From: Desulfallas sp. Bu1-1 | Lineage (GTDB): Bacteria > Bacillota > Desulfotomaculia > Desulfotomaculales > Desulfallaceae | Direction: 5' to 3' | NCBI RefSeq assembly: GCF_015594625.1 | Contig: NZ_JADNRQ010000013.1 | Span: forward strand, 16,143-80,142 | Length of the DNA: 64,000 nucleotides | In this document: piece after piece, positions 25,953 through 35,377 of the stretch | Layout of the letters: each line of letters starts with the position of its first letter | Numbering within the stretch: the stretch's first letter is position 1 | Program-made: the position numbers and the translations under genes | Notes under the pieces: model-generated | Database searches by the model: none | Seen by the model: only the letters and a program-made list of their open reading frames with translations | What the model was told of the DNA's origin: nothing

Positions 25953-26939
25953 TTAAATCCGGTACATCATTACGGGCTTGAGCCAGCCCTTGAGTTTACC
26001 GTATTTAACAAGCTTGTCGAAAACGTTTACTTCTTCCTTTAAAAACTCCAGGTAAATCTTACGCAGGCGGTCGTTGGTGGAATTCTGTTTCAGAGCAATG
26101 GAATGGATATCAAACATAAATTGCAAACCGGTGAATACCTGGCGATAGATGACCAGATCTTCAAAAATTTCGGTATTATTTTGGACGGTCTGCACGCTTT
26201 TAGGCGGTCTTTCAGGCAGGGGCAGGCCAAAGTGGTCCATTTCCTTTTCCAGGATGTTAATCTGTTTTTCCAGGGTATTTCTGATCCCCGACCTTAAAAT
26301 TATTACCAGGTCCCTGTCGTGGGCATAGTTTTCATAAATTTGGGTCACTTCCAAAGCGTCATACCTGGCACACAGGTGATCCCAAAGGTGAAAAGCTTCG
26401 CCCAAATCCAGTCTTTCACCAGTGCCCGAAGGGGTCTCCGGGTATAAAGGCGGCGTTCCGAGCCAGCCTTTCAGTTTGACGTATTTTATGGCATTATCAT
26501 AAGTGCCTAGTTCGGTAATAAGGAATCTCTGAAAAAGCATCCGGATGCCATCGTTGGTAATAGAGGTTCTTATTGCCCTCAGGTACATGCCGATATTCTC
26601 TTGCAGCAGGGTTATCAACAGAACCGCTATAAACTGGTCGGAAAACGCTTCGGTATTGGCGGTTGTACGCACGCTTTTGGGCGGTCTGCGCGGCAAAGTG
26701 ACCTTGTATGTATTCATCACCTGTTCAAGCTCGCTAATTTGTGTCTCATAGGTTTTAACCAGGGTTTGTTTCAACAAAAAGTTAAAATCTTTGTCATGGA
26801 TAAAGTTCTGGATAATCTGGATTTGTTGCGTCAAATTATAATGAGCATTGAGCACATCCCACAGGTTAAACGCTTCTTTAGAGTCCAGCATTTGCTGTTT
26901 TTCTTCTTTTTTAAATAAACCTTTGAACAAATTTGCCAC
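25953..26939 (-). CDS. DUF3231-like protein with two internal repeats
   Basis: The 328-residue soluble protein consists of two homologous halves. Each has an EAFNLWD/EAFHLWD start, then LPRRPPKSVRTT or LPERPPKSVQTV, a TNDGIR/TNDRLR segment, and an end YVKLKGWLG/YGKLKGWLKP. This arrangement of paired helical bundles resembles DUF3231, related to the CotF-type coat proteins, and suggests a ferritin-like helical fold. No catalytic function can be assigned. The family link is from memory of the pattern. The gene stands alone between hsp20 and engB. Confidence 0.7.
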   Translation of the reverse strand: MANLFKGLFKKEEKQQMLDSKEAFNLWDVLNAHYNLTQQIQIIQNFIHDKDFNFLLKQTLVKTYETQISELEQVMNTYKVTLPRRPPKSVRTTANTEAFSDQFIAVLLITLLQENIGMYLRAIRTSITNDGIRMLFQRFLITELGTYDNAIKYVKLKGWLGTPPLYPETPSGTGERLDLGEAFHLWDHLCARYDALEVTQIYENYAHDRDLVIILRSGIRNTLEKQINILEKEMDHFGLPLPERPPKSVQTVQNNTEIFEDLVIYRQVFTGLQFMFDIHSIALKQNSTNDRLRKIYLEFLKEEVNVFDKLVKYGKLKGWLKPVMMYRI

Positions 26940-27030
26940 CTTCTTTGGTCCCGGGGATTTTAATACACATAATATAATTTTCCCCCCCAGGTTTTTTTAT
27001 TCCGGTTGATTGCGCTTAATACCTGTACGC

Positions 27031-27064
27031 GAAAACAAAAAATGGGAGCAACTTAACGGCTCCC
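27031..27064 (-). terminator. Intrinsic terminator after engB
   Basis: On the minus strand GGGAGC pairs with GCTCCC and is followed by ATTTTTTGTTTT. It begins two bases beyond the engB stop codon. Confidence 0.75.
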
Positions 27065-27065
27065 T

Positions 27066-27665
27066 TCACGAATCCGGTATGTTTTTCAGCCATTCTCCGA
27101 TAACGCTCCAAAGTTCCTCCTTTCCCTGTCCCGTAAGCGCCGAGAAAAGAATCAGGGGATCGTCCTTCTCCAGGGCCAGGGTTTTCCGCACCACCGCCAG
27201 GTTTTGCAGGGCGCGCCCCCGGCTGAGCTTGTCGGCCTTGGTGGCCGCCACCACCGCGGGAATGTGATAATGCTTCAGCCACGCGTACATCCGCCGGTCG
27301 TCCGCCGTGGGGGCGTGCCTGATATCCACCAGCAGCACCACGCCGCGCAGCTGCTCCCTCCCGGCCAGGTACCCCTCAATCATTTTCCCCCAGCCGGCCT
27401 TGACCCGGGCGGGCACTTTGGCGAAACCGTAACCCGGCAGGTCCACCAGGTAAAAATCACCATTGATCAGAAAAAAATTGATCAGCTGGGTGCGTCCCGG
27501 AGTGTTGCTGGTCCTGGCCAGCTTTTTGCGGTTGACCAGGGCGTTGAGCAGGCTTGATTTACCCACGTTGGAACGGCCGGCCAGGGCCACCTCGGGGCGG
27601 CTCCCGGCCGGGCACTTCTCCAGTCCAACTGCGCTGGTTGCAAACTCAGCTGAAATTATTTTCAT
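27066..27665 (-). CDS. engB: Ribosome biogenesis GTPase EngB (YsxC/YihA)
   Basis: This essential GTPase assists 50S subunit assembly. The 199-residue protein has all G motifs: [14 protein letters not shown] (G1) near residue 31, [10 protein letters not shown] (G2), DLPGYGFAK (G3), TKADKL (G4) and SALTGQG (G5). It starts within the 3' end of lon (20-bp overlap), a pairing seen in many Firmicutes. Confidence 0.96.
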   Translation of the reverse strand: MKIISAEFATSAVGLEKCPAGSRPEVALAGRSNVGKSSLLNALVNRKKLARTSNTPGRTQLINFFLINGDFYLVDLPGYGFAKVPARVKAGWGKMIEGYLAGREQLRGVVLLVDIRHAPTADDRRMYAWLKHYHIPAVVAATKADKLSRGRALQNLAVVRKTLALEKDDPLILFSALTGQGKEELWSVIGEWLKNIPDS

Positions 27666-30072
27666 TTGGCAACTCGGTTCCCCTCTCGGTTTCCATCACA
27701 CTGCCGTACGCCACCTCGGGGGGCGGGTCGATGGGAACGGGCTCGGATGTAAACTCGGATTCCCGCAGTGCAATCTTGAGCACCTCGTCCATGTGTTCCA
27801 CCAGCACCAGTTCCAGCTGCTTTTTCACGTTGTTGGGAATGTCTTCAAGGTCCTTTTTGTTGTCCACCGGCAGAATGATGGTCTTAATACCGGCCCGGTG
27901 CGCCGCCAGCACCTTTTCTTTCACGCCGCCAATGGGCAGCACCCGGCCCCGCAAGGTAATTTCACCCGTCATGGCCACGTCGTGGCGCACCTTGCGGTTG
28001 GTGAGCGCCGAAGCCAGCGCCACCGCCATTGTTATCCCGGCGGAAGGACCATCCTTGGGTATGGCCCCTTCGGGGACGTGCACGTGAATGTCGTACTTCT
28101 CAAACATCTCTTCCTTGATGCCCAGCCCGGCGGCCCGGCTACGCACGTAGCTGTAGCTGGCCTGGGCGGACTCCCGCATCACGTCCCCCAGCTTGCCGGT
28201 CAGGGTCAGCTTGCCGTTGCCCTTGTACACCGTGACCTCGATGGCCAGCGTGTCGCCGCCCACTTCGGTCCAGGCCAGCCCGGTGGCCACGCCCACCTGG
28301 TCTTCCTGCTCCGCAATACCGTAGCGATACTTGGGTTTGCCCAGAAATTGTTCCAGGTTCTGCACGGTCACCTTAACCTTCCCGGCTTTGCCGGAGACGA
28401 TTTGCTTGGCCGCCTTGCGGCACAACGAGGCGATGTTGCGCTCCAGGTTGCGTACGCCGCTTTCCCTGGTGTACTCTCTGATAACGCGCCTGATGGTGTT
28501 CTCGGATATCTGCACCATGCCTTCGCCAAGGCCATGCTCCTTGATCTGCTTGGGCAGCAGGTGACGCATGGCTATCTGCACTTTTTCCTCCTCGGTGTAA
28601 CCAGAGATATAAATGATCTCCATCCGGTCCTGCAGCGGCCTGGGAATGTTATGCTGCACGTTGGCGGTGGTAATGAACATAACGTTGCTCAGGTCGAAGG
28701 GAGCCTCAATGTAATGGTCACTGAAGGAGTTGTTCTGCTCGGGGTCCAGCACCTCGAGCAGCGCCGCCGACGGGTCGCCGCGGAAATCCATGCTCATCTT
28801 GTCGATTTCATCCAGCAGGAAGACGGGGTTTTTTGATCCCGCGGTCTTCATGCCCTGGATGATCCGGCCGGGCAGCGCGCCCACGTACGTGCGGCGGTGT
28901 CCCCGGATTTCGGCCTCATCCCGCACGCCGCCCAGGGAAATGCGTACAAACTTGCGCTCCAGAGCGCGGGCGATGGAGCGGCCCAGCGATGTTTTACCCA
29001 CGCCGGGAGGCCCCACAAAGCACAGGATGGGACCTTTCATTTTCTTGGCCAGTTTGCGGATGGCCAAGTACTCCAGGATGCGTTCCTTGACGATTTTGAG
29101 GCCGTAGTGGTCCTCGTCCAGGATGGCCTCGGCCATGTTGATGTCCAGCCGGTCCCTGGTGCTCTTGGACCAGGGCAAAGCCAGCAGCCAGTCCAGGTAG
29201 TTGCGCACCACCGCGGCCTCGGCGGCCATGGGGGGCATTTTCTCCAGCCGTTCCAGCTCTTTTAACGCCTTCTCTTCAACTTCCTTGGGTAGCTTGGCCT
29301 TGGCTATTTTCTCCCGGTATTCCTCACCCTCGGCCATGCGGTCGTCCTTGTCGCCCAGTTCACGCTGAATAGCCTTGATTTGCTCCCGCAGGTAGTATTC
29401 CTTCTGCGTTTTTTCCATCTGCTTGCGGACCCGGACATTGATTTTCCGTTCCAGTTCCACAATTTCCAGTTCCCTGGCCAAGATGGCGCACAGTTTTTCC
29501 ATCCGCTTAGCGATGTCGACGGCCTCGAGAATTTCCTGCTTATCCTCAATGCGCAGGGTCAGGTGCGAAGCCACGATATCGGCCAGCCGGCCCGGCTCTT
29601 CCAGGTTGACCACGGTGACCACGGTTTCGGGCGGAATTTTCTTGCTCAATTTAACATACTGTTCAAATTGAGTCACCAGGTTGCGCATCAGCGCTTCAAT
29701 TTGCGCGTTTTTCTCAAATTCTTCGCCGTACTGGTCTATTTCCACCCTGAAGAAGGGTTTTTCATCGATATATTTATTTATTTTGGCCCTGGCAATCCCC
29801 TCAACCAGCACCCGGATGGTGCCCCCCGGCAATTTCAGCAGCTGCTTGACTTCAGCCACCGTACCGACGGAGTAGATATCGTCCACGCCCGGGTCGTCCG
29901 TCTGGGCCTCTTTCTGGGTGGCCAGAAAGATCAGCCTTTCGTTGATCATGGCTTCCTCTATGGCTTGTATCGATTTTTCCCTGCCTACGTCCAGGTGAAT
30001 GACCATGTAGGGAAAAACCAGGATACCCCTTAAAGGTAACAGAGGTAAAACCCGTTTCTGCACCGGATTCAT
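27646..30072 (-). CDS. lon: ATP-dependent protease Lon
   Basis: Lon degrades misfolded and regulatory proteins in the cytoplasm. The 808-residue sequence has the N-terminal substrate-binding domain ([27 protein letters not shown]), a long coiled coil, the AAA+ module with Walker [12 protein letters not shown] near residue 355 and Walker [11 protein letters not shown], and the proteolytic domain with the catalytic serine in [12 protein letters not shown] and the partner lysine in [14 protein letters not shown]. It follows lonB on the same strand, with about 290 bp between. Confidence 0.97.
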   Translation of the reverse strand: MNPVQKRVLPLLPLRGILVFPYMVIHLDVGREKSIQAIEEAMINERLIFLATQKEAQTDDPGVDDIYSVGTVAEVKQLLKLPGGTIRVLVEGIARAKINKYIDEKPFFRVEIDQYGEEFEKNAQIEALMRNLVTQFEQYVKLSKKIPPETVVTVVNLEEPGRLADIVASHLTLRIEDKQEILEAVDIAKRMEKLCAILARELEIVELERKINVRVRKQMEKTQKEYYLREQIKAIQRELGDKDDRMAEGEEYREKIAKAKLPKEVEEKALKELERLEKMPPMAAEAAVVRNYLDWLLALPWSKSTRDRLDINMAEAILDEDHYGLKIVKERILEYLAIRKLAKKMKGPILCFVGPPGVGKTSLGRSIARALERKFVRISLGGVRDEAEIRGHRRTYVGALPGRIIQGMKTAGSKNPVFLLDEIDKMSMDFRGDPSAALLEVLDPEQNNSFSDHYIEAPFDLSNVMFITTANVQHNIPRPLQDRMEIIYISGYTEEEKVQIAMRHLLPKQIKEHGLGEGMVQISENTIRRVIREYTRESGVRNLERNIASLCRKAAKQIVSGKAGKVKVTVQNLEQFLGKPKYRYGIAEQEDQVGVATGLAWTEVGGDTLAIEVTVYKGNGKLTLTGKLGDVMRESAQASYSYVRSRAAGLGIKEEMFEKYDIHVHVPEGAIPKDGPSAGITMAVALASALTNRKVRHDVAMTGEITLRGRVLPIGGVKEKVLAAHRAGIKTIILPVDNKKDLEDIPNNVKKQLELVLVEHMDEVLKIALRESEFTSEPVPIDPPPEVAYGSVMETERGTELPNENNFS

Positions 30073-30311
30073 GAAGCACCTCCTCGTTTATATTTGGTCT
30101 GTTGCTACATTTAGAATGTGCATGGGCAGATACTAATTTATTGTAACATAACATAACGGGCGCCGCCATAGCAATAAGTACCATGACACAAGGAAACCCG
30201 GCTATAGCCGGGCATTGCTGAGAATATTGGATAAAAACTCTATTTTTAGCCCCTTTAACTTTCTTTTCCTGCTGTTGCGTCCGCTCCAAAAGACGCCGGG
30301 CCAAACAAACT

Positions 30312-30370
30312 GTGATTTCGCTGCAAAAACCGTTACTTGTATCTGGCGCTCCGGCGGCATCAATAGTTCG
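30312..30370. repeat. Fragment of the 250-bp repeat overlapping the lonB stop codon
   Basis: TGATTTCGCTGCAAAAACCG, then CTTGTATCTGGCGCTCCGGC and GGCATCAAT match the left end of the copy at 22637. It stops after about 58 bp, inside the last codons of lonB, so the repeat encodes the lonB stop and last residue(s). The remaining 30073-30311 gap shows no gene and presumably carries the lon promoter. Confidence 0.75.
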
Positions 30371-32060
30371 CAGGCACGAAAATGCCGGCACCGGCTGGTT
30401 CCCGCTGTTCGGCCGCAACCGGCTTCTTTTCCGGGCCGGGCAGCAGCGCGCCCTTGATTACCTCTTCCAGCGTTTCCACCGGGACCACTTCCACCCCGGA
30501 CAGTTCCCGGAATAATTCCTGGTAGTTGTCCCCGGGAATATACACCTTTTTGGCTCCCGCGTGCCGGGCCGCCTCCACCTTGGCTACAACGCCGCCTACG
30601 GGCATGACCAGCCCGCGGATGGACACCTCGCCGGTCATGGCGACGGTGTTGTCAACCGGGATGCCGGTAATGGCCGAGTATACCGCCGTAGCCACCGCCA
30701 CCCCCGCGGAGGGCCCGTCCACCGGCACGCCGCCGGGGAAGTTCACGTGCAGGTCGTAATCGCGGGGGTCCACACCCATGGTACGGCGAAGCACCGTCAG
30801 CACGTTTTCCACCGAGCTCCGGGCCATGCTCTTGCGCCTGATGGTCCTGCCCCGGTTGCCCAGTTCCTCTTCGTCCACCACCCCGGTGACCACCAGTTTT
30901 CCCTGCCCCCTGGCCGCGGGAATGGCGCCCACTTCGATTTCCAGCAACGCCCCCATGTTAGGGCCGTAAACCGCCAGGCCGTTCACCAGCCCCACCTGGG
31001 GCCGTGGCGGCACTTTCTTTTCGGGCCGGGGCACATATTGACCGCTGTTGACCACCCATTCCACGTCCGCGGCGGCGATGGACTTGCGCCCCTCGGTGAT
31101 GACGATACCCGCCGCCAGCTGGATGATGTTCACCGCCTCCCGCCCGTTGGTGGCGTATTTCTTTATAATTTCCAGCGCCCCGGGTTCCAGTGGGTATTCC
31201 ATTTTGTTGGCCGCGTTGACCGCGATCAACTCGATCTCACCCGGCATCAACTGGCGGAAATAAATTTCCAGGCAGCGGGACCGGATGGCCGGAGGTATAT
31301 CCTCCGGCGTGCGGGTGGTGGCCCCCACCAGCCGGAAATCGGCGGGCAGGCCGTTTTGAAATATATCGTGAATGTGACTGGGAATATTGGTGTCTTCCGG
31401 GCTATAATAAGCGCTTTCCAGGAGTACCTTGCGGTCCTCCATCACTTTCAGCAGCTTGTTCATCTGAATGGGATGCAATTCCCCGATTTCGTCGATAAAC
31501 AGGATTCCGCCGTGGGCCTTGGTTACGGCTCCCGATTTGGGCTGGGGTATGCCGGCCATGCCCATGGGCCCGGCGCCCTGGTATATGGGATCGTGCACCG
31601 AACCGATCAGCGGGTCGGCAATGCCCCGCTCGTCAAACCGGGCGGTGGTGGCGTCCACCTCCACGAACTTGGCGTCCTCCTTGAAGGGCGAGGCGGGATT
31701 CTTTTTTGCTTCCTCCAGCACCAGCCGGGCCGCGGCCGTTTTGCCCACGCCGGGCGGGCCATAAATGATGACGTGCTGCGGGTTGGGGCCGCACAGCGCC
31801 GCGCGGAGCGATTTAAGCCCCTCCGCCTGGCCGATGATTTCCTCGAATTTGCCAGGCCTGGTTTTTTCCGCCAGCGGCTCGGTCAGGGACAACTGGCGCA
31901 GGCGTTGCAATTTTTCCAGCTCCTTGCGGGACTCCCGCTCAACCGCCGACTTGTTGCCCTGCTGGGCTTTGAGCAGATTCCAAAAATACAGGCCGATAAT
32001 TACGGCAAAAAATACTTGAATAAAGGTGATAAAACTGGCTATACCGCTTGAAAACTCCAT
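30360..32060 (-). CDS. lonB: LonB-type ATP-dependent protease
   Basis: LonB is the second, shorter Lon of spore-formers; in Bacillus it is made in the forespore. The 566-residue protein has an N-terminal membrane helix (ASFITFIQVFFAVIIGLYFWNLL), the AAA+ domain with [18 protein letters not shown] and ILFIDEIGELHPIQMNKLLKVMED, and a Lon protease domain with PVDGPSAGVAVATAVYSAITG and a lysine in GGVVAKVEAARHAG. It lacks the large Lon N-domain. The last residues run into a repeat fragment. Confidence 0.93.
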   Translation of the reverse strand: MEFSSGIASFITFIQVFFAVIIGLYFWNLLKAQQGNKSAVERESRKELEKLQRLRQLSLTEPLAEKTRPGKFEEIIGQAEGLKSLRAALCGPNPQHVIIYGPPGVGKTAAARLVLEEAKKNPASPFKEDAKFVEVDATTARFDERGIADPLIGSVHDPIYQGAGPMGMAGIPQPKSGAVTKAHGGILFIDEIGELHPIQMNKLLKVMEDRKVLLESAYYSPEDTNIPSHIHDIFQNGLPADFRLVGATTRTPEDIPPAIRSRCLEIYFRQLMPGEIELIAVNAANKMEYPLEPGALEIIKKYATNGREAVNIIQLAAGIVITEGRKSIAAADVEWVVNSGQYVPRPEKKVPPRPQVGLVNGLAVYGPNMGALLEIEVGAIPAARGQGKLVVTGVVDEEELGNRGRTIRRKSMARSSVENVLTVLRRTMGVDPRDYDLHVNFPGGVPVDGPSAGVAVATAVYSAITGIPVDNTVAMTGEVSIRGLVMPVGGVVAKVEAARHAGAKKVYIPGDNYQELFRELSGVEVVPVETLEEVIKGALLPGPEKKPVAAEQREPAGAGIFVPANY

Positions 32061-32262
32061 TAACGCGCCTCCTTACTTTCACTGCCCGTTTACAGCAAAC
32101 ATTCCCGGACATGGTGCCGCTTTTTATAGTATTGCTAAGTTTTGCATAATTTATCCTCTTATCAATAATCTGTCAAAATAGTTTGAAACATAATTGCCAG
32201 TTGCAGGAATTTCCATCTGCAGCGTCTAATTTTATCGAGGTCGGTTTAAGGAGGATTCCCTA

Positions 32263-33960
32263 ATGGATCTGTCCATTTTGGAAAGCATTGACGAGGCAAT
32301 ATGCGTACTGGACCTCCAGCGCAATCTGATTTACGCCAACAGAGCCTTCGAGCGCGCCACCGGTTGGCCCGCCAAAGCAATATTGGGCGGCAAGTGCTTT
32401 GATTTTTTGGGGACTCCCGAGGATTGCGCCGGCAATTGTCCCCTACAAAAAATATTGTCGGGTGAAACATCCAAGCCTTGCAAATTTGAGAAAACCATCC
32501 GCACCAGGAGCGGCGAAATCAAGTATATGCAGGTTTCCGCCGCCCCGCTTTATGAACGGGGAAAACCGGTCGCAAGCACAGTGATGATGCAGGACATCAC
32601 CCGCCTGTGCAAGTTTGAAGACCTCAGCGTAATAACCGAGCTGCAGCTGCGGGAGGAATTCAACCGCCGCAAAAAGCTTGAAGAATCCCTGCGCCGCTCC
32701 GAGGCCATGTACCGGGCCATGTTCGAACACACCGGCACCGCCATGCTGGTAATTAACGAGGACCGGACCATTGCCATGGCCAACCAGGAAGTGGAGCGGC
32801 TCACCGGCTACTCCCGGGACCAACTGGTCGGCAAGCGCAAGTGGGACGAATTCGTTCACCCCGAAGACAGGGAATGGATGATGCGCTACCACATGGAACG
32901 GAGAAAGGAAGGAAGCCCGGTACCAAGCCATTATGAATTCAGGCTTATTCACGCCGGCGGCAAAATACTGGATATTTTCTACACCATCGGCATGATCCCG
33001 GGGAGCAAGCAAAGCGTGGGGTCCATGCTGGACATCACCGAGCGCAAGCAAATGGAGCGAGCGCTGCGGGAGTCCGAGGAAAAATACCGCCTCCTGCTGG
33101 AAAACATCGAAGACGTGTTTTACGAAGTGGATTTCAAAGGCAACTTCACCTTTGTCAACGATTCGGTGCAGCGGGTCTTCGGATTTGACAGAAGAGACTT
33201 AATCGGTCGTAATTACCGGGAACTGGTGGACCAGGAAAACGCCCGCAAGGTTTTTGCCGCGTACAACAAGGTTTTTGCCACCGGCGTGCCCGAGCGGGGT
33301 TTTTCGTGGACCATCACCCGCCCGGACGGGCAAAAAAGGGAACTGGAGGTCTCGGTTTCCCCCATCCGGGACCGGTACGGCAAAATTACCGGCTTTCGGG
33401 GCACCGCCCGGGATATCACCGAGCGCAAGCAGGTGGAGGAGCGCCTGCGCTACCTGAGCCTCCACGATGCGCTAACCGGGCTGTACAACCGGGCCTATTT
33501 TGAAGAGGAAGTAAAGCGACTGGAAACCGGGAGGCATTATCCCGTTTCATTCATTTGCGGTGACGTGGACGGCCTGAAACAGGTGAACGACACCCTGGGC
33601 CACAAAAAGGGGGACGAACTGCTGGTAGCCGCCGCCAGGGTTTTAAAAAGCGCCATCAGGGAATCGGACGTGGTGGCCCGGGTGGGCGGCGACGAGTTTG
33701 TGGTCATATTGCCGGGAACCGGCGAAGCGGCGGCGGAAAACGTTTGCAGGCGGATCAAGGAAACCATTGCGGGGCACAATCGCCAAAATCCCGAATTACC
33801 CCTCAATATTTCCCTGGGCTGGGCCACGGCGGAAAACAAAAATGAGTTCGCTGATTTGTATAAACGGGCGGACGACAATATGTACCGGGAAAAAATGCGT
33901 AAAAAATGTTATCATAAACATGAGTTCAAAATGTCAGGTTCTCCGGAGACCCTGTCATGA
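32263..33960 (+). CDS. Diguanylate cyclase with three PAS domains
   Basis: It makes cyclic di-GMP in response to signals read by its PAS domains. PAS 1 (about 1-120) is Cys-rich (CFDFLGTPEDCAGNCPLQKI) and may bind a metal, cluster or redox signal. PAS 2 (about 145-260) and PAS 3 (about 265-385) each end in a DITERK segment. The GGDEF domain covers about 395-560, with an intact GGDEF signature and an RESD inhibitory site five residues before it, so it should be active and feedback-inhibited. There is no membrane helix: it is a cytoplasmic sensor. GGAGG precedes the ATG at 32263. Confidence 0.95.
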   Translation: MDLSILESIDEAICVLDLQRNLIYANRAFERATGWPAKAILGGKCFDFLGTPEDCAGNCPLQKILSGETSKPCKFEKTIRTRSGEIKYMQVSAAPLYERGKPVASTVMMQDITRLCKFEDLSVITELQLREEFNRRKKLEESLRRSEAMYRAMFEHTGTAMLVINEDRTIAMANQEVERLTGYSRDQLVGKRKWDEFVHPEDREWMMRYHMERRKEGSPVPSHYEFRLIHAGGKILDIFYTIGMIPGSKQSVGSMLDITERKQMERALRESEEKYRLLLENIEDVFYEVDFKGNFTFVNDSVQRVFGFDRRDLIGRNYRELVDQENARKVFAAYNKVFATGVPERGFSWTITRPDGQKRELEVSVSPIRDRYGKITGFRGTARDITERKQVEERLRYLSLHDALTGLYNRAYFEEEVKRLETGRHYPVSFICGDVDGLKQVNDTLGHKKGDELLVAAARVLKSAIRESDVVARVGGDEFVVILPGTGEAAAENVCRRIKETIAGHNRQNPELPLNISLGWATAENKNEFADLYKRADDNMYREKMRKKCYHKHEFKMSGSPETLS

Positions 33961-33991
33961 TTTCAACGGCCTGCCCAGCAACGGGTGACAC

Positions 33992-34022
33992 AACAAGCCG
34001 CCGTTTAATCAGGCGGCTTGTT
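33992..34022. terminator. Hairpin after the diguanylate cyclase gene
   Basis: AACAAGCCGCC pairs perfectly with GGCGGCTTGTT across a nine-base loop. It lies between two converging genes; no strong T run follows. Confidence 0.55.
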
Positions 34023-34063
34023 ACCAAAAACCATATTTACACATTACACTACCCCATAATTAT

Positions 34064-34357
34064 TCATTCTCTGGTTTCAGGCTCTTTTTTTCCCAGCTGT
34101 TCCAGGCGCTTTTCAATTGCTTCCAGTTGGTTTTTTAAAAACCGGGCCTGCGCCTGCAGGTATTCACCTTCCACCGGAGCCCCGGCAAAGAACGGCGCGG
34201 TGATACCACTTTGGTAATTACCGGTTGCCCACCAGCGACGGGGCAACCAGGGAAACACGCGGCAATTAGGTCCAAAATTGCCTCCGTAGCCGCGGCCAAA
34301 ACCAAAACCCCGGGCCGCACGGCCCATACCGGCTCCAAATCCAAAACCCCTTGGCAT
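34064..34357 (-). CDS. DUF5320 family small protein
   Basis: A 97-residue protein with a Gly/Phe/Arg-rich N-terminal half (MPRGFGFGAGMGRAARGFGFG) and a C-terminal helix, probably coiled coil (EYLQAQARFLKNQLEAIEKRLEQL). This is the DUF5320 layout, often found beside DUF134 or NifX-like genes in anaerobes; no activity is known. The DUF134 gene lies 67 bp upstream on the same strand, so a two-gene operon is likely. Confidence 0.82.
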   Translation of the reverse strand: MPRGFGFGAGMGRAARGFGFGRGYGGNFGPNCRVFPWLPRRWWATGNYQSGITAPFFAGAPVEGEYLQAQARFLKNQLEAIEKRLEQLGKKEPETRE

Positions 34358-34424
34358 TAAAGTTCACCTCCTTTCACTGGTAACTTGCATTTATTTAACA
34401 ATGGCCGCCACAGCCATCGTGCAG

Positions 34425-34847
34425 CTACTTATCATTCCAGCCGCCCCGCCATCTTCTGCCCTTTCCACCGCACCTGGGACAAGCGCTTCCACCGCCTCGC
34501 ACGGGCCAAGCGGTATGCATCCAGCCATACCCGCAATCCCCGCACTCCAGCTGGTATGGGATCAGCCTGTAGTCCCCGCCCTCAATGCGGATAGCTTTAC
34601 CTTCCAAAATGGCCCGGCTTAACTTTTTACGCGCCGCAGTTAAAATCCGCTGGAAAGTACTCTGGGCAACTTCCATCTCTGCTGCGCAGGTTTCCTGATC
34701 CAATCCTTCCAAATCTTTTAAGCGCAAGGCCTCAATTTCGTCAACGGTGATTAATTCTTCCTGCAGTTGTTCGTCCAGACCCACCGGTTGGAAATAGGTG
34801 ACTCTGGGCATAAAACCTACCCGGCGTCTCTTGCGCGGTCGTGGCAA
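34425..34847 (-). CDS. DUF134 family DNA-binding-like protein
   Basis: The 140-residue protein has the family N-terminus PRPRKRRRVGFMPRVTYFQP, a sigma-70 region-4-like helix-turn-helix (LEGLDQETCAAEMEVAQSTFQRILTAARKKL), and a C-terminal zinc-ribbon-like part with CGDCGYG and CPRCGGKG. Probably a transcription regulator, linked by family to metal or Fe-S/NifX-type proteins. The TTG at 34847 is chosen because homologues begin MPRPRK and GGAGGGG lies upstream; the ATG at 34865 would place that site inside the gene. Confidence 0.85.
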   Translation of the reverse strand: MPRPRKRRRVGFMPRVTYFQPVGLDEQLQEELITVDEIEALRLKDLEGLDQETCAAEMEVAQSTFQRILTAARKKLSRAILEGKAIRIEGGDYRLIPYQLECGDCGYGWMHTAWPVRGGGSACPRCGGKGRRWRGGWNDK

Positions 34848-35081
34848 ATTCTTCCACCCCTCCATGTGTTATTTTTTGTTATGAATATATACCCTTTATT
34901 TCTTTTAATTTTAATCTAGTTCTGAACATATGTCAAGTTATTTTCAATTTTAACCAATATTATTGGACAAAGCCGGTTCCGCTCCATTGCAGTAGCATCG
35001 CTCACTATGTTGTTGCCGCTGCAGGGATCACCCGGGTGCGTGGAAATGTTCGGGGGGTATTTATCCGGGTAAGATTTGAAC

Positions 35082-35225
35082 AATGAAATATCCAATGTAA
35101 TTGGGTTAATTAACGACATCGCCAGCAAAACCCACATTTTAGGCATCAATGCAACCATTGAAGCTGCTCACGCGGGAGAACACGGCAGGGGATTTTCTGT
35201 TGTTGCCGGGGAGGTTCATTGTTAA
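35082..35225 (+). pseudogene. Remnant of a methyl-accepting chemotaxis protein gene
   Basis: One plus-strand frame reads [20 protein letters not shown] followed by [20 protein letters not shown] and GEVHC before a stop. This is the highly conserved signalling hairpin of chemoreceptors, with several consensus residues changed (Q to K and L to I in the tip). There is no start codon, no N-terminal part and no rest of the domain. The surrounding 34848-35280 has no other recognisable gene, so this is a decayed fragment. Confidence 0.85.
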
Positions 35226-35284
35226 AGTAATCTTCGGCGCAAACGCCCTCTTTTTTGGGCAGCCCCGGATTTTATGCAGACTTT

Positions 35285-35322
35285 TTAAAATAAAAAACCA
35301 CCCTTTGTTCAAAGGTGGTTTC
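35285..35322 (-). terminator. Intrinsic terminator after clpX
   Basis: On the minus strand AACCACCTTTG pairs with AAAGGGTGGTT over a short loop, followed by TTTTATTTT. It lies about 55 bp beyond the clpX stop. Confidence 0.8.
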
Positions 35323-35377
35323 CTTTTACCCAACCCGGTGTTTTTCCTACACCTGACGTCCGATATCCGACGCCCAA

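Noticed and set aside
27463..28836. A 457-codon open frame opposite lon
   Set aside because: Antisense to the conserved lon and engB genes; composition is typical of a shadow frame.
30561..32051. A 496-codon open frame opposite lonB
   Set aside because: Antisense to the conserved lonB AAA+ and protease domains; no protein signature.
34425..34865. ATG at 34865 as the DUF134 start
   Set aside because: It would place the ribosome site inside the gene; the TTG at 34847 gives the usual MPRPRK start.
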